Part shown: piece after piece, positions 10,492 through 17,900 of the stretch
Layout of the letters: each line of letters begins with the position of its first letter
Position numbering within the stretch: position 1 is the stretch's first letter
The notes under the pieces: model-generated
The model's database searches: none
What the model was told of the DNA's origin: nothing
What the model saw: the letters and a program-made list of their open reading frames with translations, nothing else
Translations under genes and position numbers: made by a program
Assembly: GCA_009602725.1 (NCBI GenBank)
Contig: WELB01000039.1
Location: 669,063-690,079, forward strand
Origin: Spirogloea muscicola
Taxonomy: Eukaryota > Streptophyta > Zygnematophyceae > Spirogloeales > Spirogloeaceae
Direction of reading: 5' to 3'
DNA: 21,017 nucleotides

Positions 10492-10620
10492 CTAGCACCC
10501 AGAAAGAAAATCCCCTGACGAAAGCCAGAGGCTGCAATTAGAGCACGGCCAGCGCAGGTGCAAGGCGTGGGCCATGGACCGCTGGAGTGAGATGGAGAGG
10601 CGCATACGAAAGATCTGACC
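10492..10620 (-). pseudogene. Decayed C-terminal tail of a probable non-LTR retrotransposon reverse transcriptase (copy 1, inverted)
   Basis: The - strand frame reads GQIFRMRLSISLQRSMAHAL and ends SLWLSSGDFLSGC before a stop. It aligns with the + strand copy at 10628-10978 (AQVYRMDLSVSLQRTMARAL). Only the last 40 or so residues remain. The name rests on recall of similar tails (a THG-type motif followed by a basic LSVSLQRG-like stretch) in algal LINE proteins. The homology between the three copies is seen directly; the reverse transcriptase label is inference. It abuts copy 2 head to head near 10621. Confidence 0.55.
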
Positions 10621-10627
10621 CGCCCGG

Positions 10628-10978
10628 GCCAAGAAAACTAAGTATGCGGAGCACCCGCTGAACGAGTTCTTCCCGCTCGCCATCGACACTCACGGGGCGT
10701 TTGCCGCTGGGTGGCTCGAGCTGCTACACCAGCTCTCGCGTAGCGTTACCGCCCGCCGGTTCCATAGGGAGCAGGCGGATTGTTATGCAGCAGGCTCGCT
10801 CGCGCAGGTGTATCGCATGGACCTGTCCGTCTCGCTGCAGAGGACCATGGCTCGCGCGCTGCATCTCCGTGGCGGCCGTGCCTTGGCTGCGGCCTCTGGC
10901 CCTGGCCAGGGGACCCGCCACCAGGAGACCACTTTCTCCGACAGCGGCTGCTTAACAGAGAAAGCGCGGCCAGATTGA
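10628..10978 (+). pseudogene. C-terminal tail of a probable non-LTR retrotransposon reverse transcriptase (copy 2)
   Basis: An open frame of 116 codons to TGA reads AKKTKYAEHPLNEFFPLAID, then THGAFAAGWLELLHQLSRS and AQVYRMDLSVSLQRTMARAL. It has no start codon of its own and no catalytic motif, as expected for a 5'-truncated copy. Composition is protein-like (hydrophobic periodicity, higher GC) and unlike the surrounding repeats. The last 30 codons drift into repeat sequence (ARPD). The family label is inferred from memory of algal LINE ends; an unrelated domesticated domain is possible. Confidence 0.6.
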
Positions 10979-11133
10979 CAGATTGCTTAACAGGGGTTAC
11001 TGAGTGTTTCGTAGCTTTGTAAATCCCTGGGTGCTTTAGCGCTTTTCCCTGGCCCCTTCGAACTTTGTTCACTCTTTTATTCTGGGCTGGCCTCGCACAG
11101 CTACCGCCCTCCTTTGAAGAGCATCCTTCTTCT
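10979..11133 (+). repeat. Hairpin-family 3' tail following protein-tail copy 2
   Basis: After the reading frame come AGGGGTTACTGAGTG, GTAGCTTTGT, GCGCTTTTCCCTGGCCCCTT, CGAACTTTGTTCACTC, the degenerate hairpin GGGCTGGCCTCGCACAGC, and TTTGAAGAGCATCC. The blocks match those downstream of copies 1 and 3. Confidence 0.72.
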
Positions 11134-12458
11134 GAGGTAGTAGCGAGCCAGCGGCGTTGAAGTCGGCCTGCTCACCTCGCCTGCGGGACACAGCCAGGAC
11201 TCTTCGACCTTGTTCATCTATTCTGGAGCTGGCCTTTCATAGCACATTAAGAGAAGTGCTCGCCCATTGAGGATAGGGGCTAGAAAAGCCAGCCCAAAAC
11301 AGAATGAACAGAACACGAGAAGGGGGCCAGGGGAAGCGCTAAAAAAACCAAACACACAAAGAAACAAAGCAGCGACATTGCCCCCTCTTACATCGAATAC
11401 TGACGGGAGATCTTTCTTCTTTGGACCACCTGGCATCGTGGTGACGTGGCCCGTCAACTTGTCTCCACTTGTTATGGTGTGCTGGCCTACTTGCAGCCAG
11501 CCACCTGCCCAAATTAGACCACCACCCGCTCAGATAAAACGCCCCTCCTGAAATAGCACATTCCGATTCGCTTCCGCCTAAAATAGCATCTACCGAGGCA
11601 ACGTGTTGCTTTGTCCAAATCTGTGAGGGGCCAGCGAAAAAAAAAGGACAAGAGGTGCACGCGTATACTGAACAGTGACGCCCTCTTGCCCACACTTCAT
11701 AATGAGCATTTTCCTCCTCTAGCTAGGTGATTGGGCAAAGCTTTTTCTGCCAATCCCGAGATCGGGCAAAGAGCTGCCCAATCCCGTGCTACGGCCTTCG
11801 GAGTTACCTAATTTGCTTGCCTATCGGCTGTTCTCTATCAAGAGGAAGAAGGGCTCGCCCATTGAGAATATGGGCTGGAACAGCCAGCCCAAAAAAGAAT
11901 GAACAGAGTACAAGAAGAGGGGGGGGGAAGCCAGGCGAAGCCCTAAGGTGAAGCAGCAGAAATGACAAGCACACAAGAAAAAACAAAGCAGCTACTAACC
12001 ACTCAGTAACCCCTGCTATCGGGCTTCGGTTCCCCCTATGAAAAGTTTCCTGCCAAACCACACTAATCGCCCCGTCAATCACTGACCATCGCGGCACGCC
12101 CACTTGCTTCAAGGTCCGCCTTTGGCGTCGCTTTGTGTAGCCCTATGTTTTCTTTGTTCTAAATTCAAAATTTTAATGCTCTACACTAGCTTTTGCCTGA
12201 TCAGTGTTCTGGCTTCGTTTGGCCTCACTATCAAAATCATGCGCACCACGCGCGCCTCATTTCCCCCTCTGCTGTGAGAGGCTCCTCTCTGGGCTAGCCT
12301 CTTACAGCCACCAGTCGATTGGACGCGCTTTCTCGTACTCTGTTCATCCTTTTTTGGGCTGGCTTTTCCAGCCCCTATTTCGAATGGGCGAGCACTTTCT
12401 TCTTTCTCTCTGCGTTGGGGCTGGCAACTCCTGGCTGGCAAATCAAACGAATCCTGCG

Positions 12459-12704
12459 GACGACGAGTACGTCGCACTAGCGGCCGATGTCCACGGCCAG
12501 TTCAGGACTCAGCGGCTTGCGCGTCATCCGGCGGGTATACGGCGTCAAGGGCAGCAGTGCAAGCAGCCCTTGGGTAAGAGAATGCACATCGCCATCTCGC
12601 TCCAGCATTCCCAGTCGCGTTCGTGTGCAATTTGCAGGCAGGCCCCGTCTTGGCTGCAAGCTCTGGGTCTCGGCGGGCGGCTCTTTCCAGAGGTTACTGA
12701 GTGA
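12459..12704 (+). pseudogene. Decayed retrotransposon protein tail (copy 3)
   Basis: The frame reads DDEYVALAADVHGQF, then KRMHIAISLQHSQSRSCAI, and stops at 12704. It parallels FFPLAIDTHGAF and RMDLSVSLQRTMARAL of copy 2, but is more degraded and lacks part of the middle. It is followed by GAGGTTACTGAGTGATTCTC, the same 3' block as in copies 1 and 2. Confidence 0.5.
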
Positions 12705-12800
12705 TTCTCCTGTAGCTCTTTGGATTTTGTCCATTCTTTTTTGGCTGGCTTCTGGGCGAGCCTTCTTCTCTGCCAGCTCCTCTCTTCTATGGGCGAGCTC
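12705..12800 (+). repeat. Hairpin-family 3' tail following protein-tail copy 3
   Basis: After the frame come GATTCTCCTGTAGCTCTTTG, GATTTTGTCCATTCTTTTTT, GGCTGGCTTCTGGGCGAGCC and GGGCGAGCTCATTCTTCTTT. This is the third instance of the protein tail followed by the same repeat order. The hairpin itself is decayed here. Confidence 0.62.
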
Positions 12801-13439
12801 ATTCTTCTTTCCTGGCTGCTGAGAACTTCGACTTGCGCTGCTGAACAGTGGTGATTGAATTTTGACAGTCGCTTGCGAAGCTACATACTTTGCACGTTCT
12901 GGCCCCTTCAGACCTTGGTCTTCTGGGCCGGGCCTTTCACTGCAATCCTCCTATGTGAAACAGTTCTCATCTATCTCTTGCGCAACTCTCTGTCCTCTCT
13001 AGTCTGACCGCTCCTTCTCGCAGCCATTGCACCGCAGGGAAGAAGCAGCTCTTGCGAAGGGGGCGAGGACTTGGAAAGAAAGTGCTCGCCCACTGAAGGT
13101 GGGGGCTGGGAAAGGCCAGCCCACAAAAGAGTAAACAAGGTCCAAAGGAGCAAAAACCAACTTGGCGACAACTAAGGGTGGTTGCTCAGGAATCCCTAGT
13201 CAGCTAGCAGCAAAGAGGGTGGCGCCCACTTGTTTAGGGTCGGAGGCAGCATCTGTGGAGCAGATTGAGAGGCAGCTTACTTCGATGTAAGACAGTGGCC
13301 AAAAGTAATGAACCAGGTTCGAAGAGCTACTTCCACACTGTATACTCCTATTAGCCTTGTTTAACTGGGACTATACTCTGCCTGACCAATGTACTGGCTT
13401 AAGTTGGCCTCCCTTCCATTTCATGCGCGTTTTCTCTTT

Positions 13440-13570
13440 TGTGCTTGCCTTTGTACTTGACCATTTGGCCTTCGTTTGTTTCAAATACACGATATCTGTC
13501 TCTGTTGGGTACCTTTTGGGCTGGCCTATCACAGCCATCAGTCAATTTTGGAAGCGCTCTTTCTCTTTAT
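13440..13570 (+). repeat. Second repeat family plus hairpin repeat, + orientation
   Basis: GTGCTTGCCTTTGTACTTGA with CCATTTGGCC and TTTCAAATACACG repeats the foldback arm. It is followed directly by TTTTGGGCTGGCCTATCACAGCC-type hairpin sequence at about 13516. This shows that the two repeat families occur as one composite unit, as at 8816-8920 in the opposite orientation. Confidence 0.78.
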
Positions 13571-13790
13571 TGGTGGTACTCTGCGGCTTCCATGGGCAAA
13601 AGCTGTCCCCCGGTCCCCCTTGCCCCCTCCATCGCTCCTCCTTGTTCCTCTTCTCCAAAAACTCAAATCTTGCTTATGTGGAGATGCTGCGCTTCATCTC
13701 ATCTGCTCAGTCTTCTGGGGTTCTCTCTTATCATTGAGTCTACAGCCTCCCAGGCACTCAGGATACACCAGCGTGCTGGGCGTGCATTAG

Positions 13791-14389
13791 GCAAGGCTAA
13801 TGGCTTCCATGGTGGTGGTCTGGCTCCTTAGCTTAGCTTGTCAAATATGTATGTGCTCACTCGAGGATATTAGTAATCCCCTTAGCCAACTCATTACCCC
13901 GTTACCAGGACACTTGTAAGGCTAGAACTGGCCTCCCTTTCACTTCCATGCCCACCGCACGCCTACTCTTTTACATGCCAAAAGGACCTGCCCACGATTC
14001 ACAGCCGCTCTTTGCCATACAGCAGACCGTGTGTACAAGTTACTAAATGGTAACCAGCTTGATTGCAGCTGATCACCATCGTCGAGTGGAAAGCACGAAG
14101 ATATAACGAGTACTAAGCAACTGTCATTGTTATGACAAGAGACAGGTGCATCAATTCGAGTAGCATTTAGCTTTGAAGAGAGGCTCTTTAAAATACTTTA
14201 CAGATGACTTCACACGAGCCTGTCAGAGTACTTTCCTATCTCACGATATCCTTAGGATTCAAAGAGCTAGTTCAGGTCCTTACTGCCCGTGTCAGACCCC
14301 CATACGAACAGAGCCAGCAGACCGTGGTTGGTGAGCATGTATGAAGTAATTCCCATCACTGCCACGATCAAGGCCCGGCACAGCTGTTT
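13791..14389. other. Intergenic region between the repeat island and the VPS41 3' UTR
   Basis: AT content rises here. I saw no coding similarity, no tRNA-like fold and no clear hairpin copies beyond a decayed one near 13980 (GATTCACAGCC). Confidence 0.5.
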
Positions 14390-14394
14390 TTACA
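14390..14394 (-). promoter_or_regulatory. Candidate polyadenylation signal (TGTAA) for VPS41
   Basis: TGTAA on the - strand lies about 580 bases beyond the VPS41 stop codon, in the position expected for an algal poly(A) signal. The motif is short and could be chance. Confidence 0.4.
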
Positions 14395-14502
14395 GTAATG
14401 ACTGCTTTTATCCCACACTACTATGTTGAAGATGAATTGCGGACCACAAGCATTTGTAAGATGCATGAGGACTTTATGACATCAATGACTGCAACCACGC
14501 TG

Positions 14503-14546
14503 GCCAGAATTTGAAAATTGATGTGCCAGAATTTGAAATTTGATGT
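14503..14546 (+). repeat. 22-bp tandem repeat, two units
   Basis: GCCAGAATTTGAAAATTGAT+GT and GCCAGAATTTGAAATTTGAT+GT follow one another with one mismatch. They lie in the presumed VPS41 3' UTR. Confidence 0.9.
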
Positions 14547-14974
14547 GATTGGAAATGACAGTCGCATGTCCAGCCATCTCAATTGCATGTGCCCAACTTG
14601 GCATTAAGCCATCAGCTGGGTGGCTCGACGTTCTGGGCCCTTCTTTGAGGCGAAAGTGTCAACTTTGCATAAACAAGCAATGCGTCATCAGCCAGAGTAA
14701 GCAAAGTAACAAAATGTATGAAGGCATACTATTATACCTTCAGATCCACATGAAACTGCAACTGCACAAACTTGCAAGATTCTCGTTGTGTCATGGAAAG
14801 GCCTAAGATCCTTATGAGAGTTACCGATATCATACATATCCTTTTCGCGGATGAAGATTGCAGGCCTCTTGACAATAAGAATGGTGTGCCTATCCACTTG
14901 AGAAGATATGTATTTGTCCAAAAGAGAAGGCGAAGCCCTAGCTTGATGGCCCTCTCTTCCAACAGACTCCAGGC

Positions 14975-17900
14975 TTACTGAATGCAGCCAACAATTTTTG
15001 TACACAAGACACAATCTACAGCCGTGCCGCCTAATTCTCTGCTTTTGTTGCCTATACTTGCACCTACTGGGCCGTGATCTTCCCTGAGTAGTCGGAAGTC
15101 AAAAGATCTGTCAGCATGTGAGTAGATAATTGATTATGGATAGAGCCATCCTCATCTAAAATGTGAGTACTCTAGGCCTTGGTTTGAGGTTTTACCTTGG
15201 AGTCTGCGGGGCGAGGCACGTGAGGTGATATGAATGCGAACAGTAGAATGCCATGACAGGAACGTTGTGCAACCTCAGAGGATCCAAGCATATGGAACAC
15301 CGGGCGCTCTTTTCATCAGCTGAGAGACGAGCAAAGCCACATTAGCACTCCTTTATTTACTTTGACAAGGCAACCTTTATAAACTATCACAACTCTACAG
15401 CTGCCTTGCATGAAAACCGCAATGTCGATTGGTCGCAAGCAATTCAATGAACTCTCTGTAGGTGGGACATAACATGCCTGTCGATGCCAACATCTTCGAA
15501 TTGCACAACACGAGGACGTTGTCACCCACGCGCACTCCATGCCGTGCCTCCTTAGAGTACTTTGCAAGGAGAGCTACGCAGTCGGCCTGCTCATTGTGCA
15601 GGTGAACGTCTATGTGAGGTGTGCTGTCAGCAGCTGCCCTGAGAAGCGATTGATGAAGAAGTTATCGTCCTTGGTATAGAGACTGGCCGACCTTGAGAAT
15701 GTCAGTACAGCCACGTCGTAGTGACGTCTCAGTGCCATAGTCTTGTATGATGTGAAGAAGCCTAGTCTTCAAGCTGCAGGAGAATGCGGCTGCTGATATT
15801 AGAAGCGGCTGTAGAAGCCACTTGGGTGAATACAGAGGGTGAATACAGCGTACCTTTTGTATAATGGGTCAGCGAGCACATCAAAACAGCGAGCTTAGAT
15901 CGTTAGATGGAGGCATTGTCAAAAAAGAACAGGTTCATAACTGGGTCAGCGGCGGCACAGGCTAGGCAAAGAGGCTAGGCAAACGAGAGTCTAATTTGTG
16001 ACAAGTGCTAATGGACTACCTCAGGTCCCTACCAACATCAGGTGAGCCTTGGAGTGTGGGGGGTAAAGAAGAGGCCATGACCAAAGCTCTCACCTTGCAA
16101 CATGAAGACCACATGGGACTCTGACAACAATCTCAAGTGGGTCAATGTGGCCCACCGCATGCTCCAGCAGTTGTCCGACCTAGCAATAAATTAAACAATG
16201 AGCACATCTGACGATTTCAAGTGAAAGCTTTCCATCAAGGTATGCAAGACCCTCCGGCAGTTGGATCAGTTGAATATATTCACACCATGTTTGAGTTGAG
16301 CACTGCATAATTGACAAGCTCATCCCATAACTCCTCGTCGTTTTGCATTGTCACAAACTTGATAGCCTGTGCCCCACTGCCATAGGATGGTCAGCATGTG
16401 TACAGAGAGAAAGTGACCTTGATACAGCAGCAGGATGAGGTGACTGGCAGATCAGGTTTGTCAGCTAACAGACATCAGCACACCCTATTCACAAGCACCT
16501 ACAAGAGTGTCTTTCGGTGCATGCTGTGGTCTGAAGCAGGTGAGAGGGATGCCCTACCTGCTCCATGTCTTGCAGCTGCTCAATGATGAGCCCCAAAGCT
16601 TCATGACTGTTGCCCATTCTGCCCAGTATGTACACTTGTTCCTTCACCAAGCCCCTCTCTACACAAATGCTATGTGCCTGACACATACACAAAGCTCGGT
16701 ATAACTCTAATTCACAACCCTGGAGAGGCTAGGTGGTGCTGATGGCAGATCTCTGCCCTCAGGACAGTAATGACCACCTTGTCAAGCGGGTAGTGGTGGC
16801 TGCTTCGTAGGAAAGGGAGTAGCATTTGCTTGTCGAATTCGGCATAAAGCTCCACCTGAATGCAACGACACTGAGTGCCTGCAAGTTAGAGTGCAAGGAC
16901 TAAGCAGATGCCTGCAGGCATGCGATGTGCATGCAAAGCTTCGTTGTTGGACAGCTTGGTATTTGCCTGTAAGCCGTGATAGGCCACTGCAGCCATGGGC
17001 TCCTTCTCGTACATGGCATTAAGGTACTGATACGTCAGTTGCCTCCCTGCCCTGCCTCCTGATCCGAGCAGTTGCGGAACTACAGCAGCGGGAGGAAATT
17101 CTTCCACATTCTGTAACAAGATGGCCATTGCCCTTGCCTTGTCAATCTCAACCAACTCATGGACCTGCAACATTGAGTACGCCCCAGCATGCGCAACGTC
17201 ATGGTCCGAAGTGCCTAGATGTGTACATAGCCCAGTACAATCGTGGCCTAGTCATGAATGCCACAGTAGCTGCAGAGACAGATTGTCTGTCTAATGCATC
17301 GATGCTACAGTAACTTAGCAGACAGGGTCACAGGACGATGGTTGCGTGTGGGCTTGCCCTGCTTTGCACCCGATGGTAGAGACGATGACTGTCAACAAGG
17401 TCGAGCGCTCGTGACAGATGAAGCTGCAAGTGTACCACAATGCACAAACAGCAGCAAGCTCTAAGGGCAAAGGAGCTGACAAGTTGATCAAGAATGATAA
17501 GATCATTGCACGTGGGCTTCATTGTTCTGATGCATGGTAGTCATGCTCCAGATTTTACTTTGTGGGTCATTACCAACCTCAAGAAATACGTCCAGGGCCT
17601 GATCATAGCTTTTCATCTGCAGGTACATCTCTCCCAAGGCCTGTACACGAGACCCTAGCCATGGTAAGGCCACCATCGTTTTCACAAAGCTCCTTGCAAT
17701 CTGTGCTGTGGCCCCTGGCCTCAGAGGTGAGTACGCCACATCTTTAGCATACCAACCTCTTTCAGGGAGGTCGACCTGGGGTTAAGAGAGAGCCTCTGCT
17801 GAGCGGCAAACACCGTGGCCTCAAGATCGTAACAGCCCACTGGCCAGCTCTTCACGGCTGCAAGAAAGGCCTCGTGGTCTGCTTGTGTTGCAAGGAGTGC

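Larger units (their letters stand above)
6841..13790. repeat. Repeat island of palindromic hairpin repeats and retroelement debris
   Basis: The region is built from degenerate copies of one unit in both orientations. Its core is a hairpin, e.g. GGGGCTGGAAAAGCCAGCCCC at 9194-9214, followed by AAAAAGAATGAACA and a GTCCGAAGG-like end. Clear copies: 6867, 7900, 8120, 8901, 9101, 9194, 9366, 9519, 11276, 11872, 13099. Inverted copies: about 9765, 10070, 11050, 11205, 12356, 12715, 12905, 13516. Stems differ between copies but stay paired: GTGGCTGGG...CCAGCCCAC at 8120, 9101 and 13099 against GGGGCTGG...CCAGCCCC at 9194. Flanking sub-repeats include AGAAAGTGCTCGCCCATTGAG and CACTCAGTAACCCCTGCT. No intact gene was found. 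Confidence 0.88.

Noticed and set aside
14549-14981. Small open frames on both strands near the VPS41 3' end
   Set aside because: The - strand ones overlap the last VPS41 exon in the wrong frame or its 3' UTR. The + strand ones show no similarity or paired splice sites.
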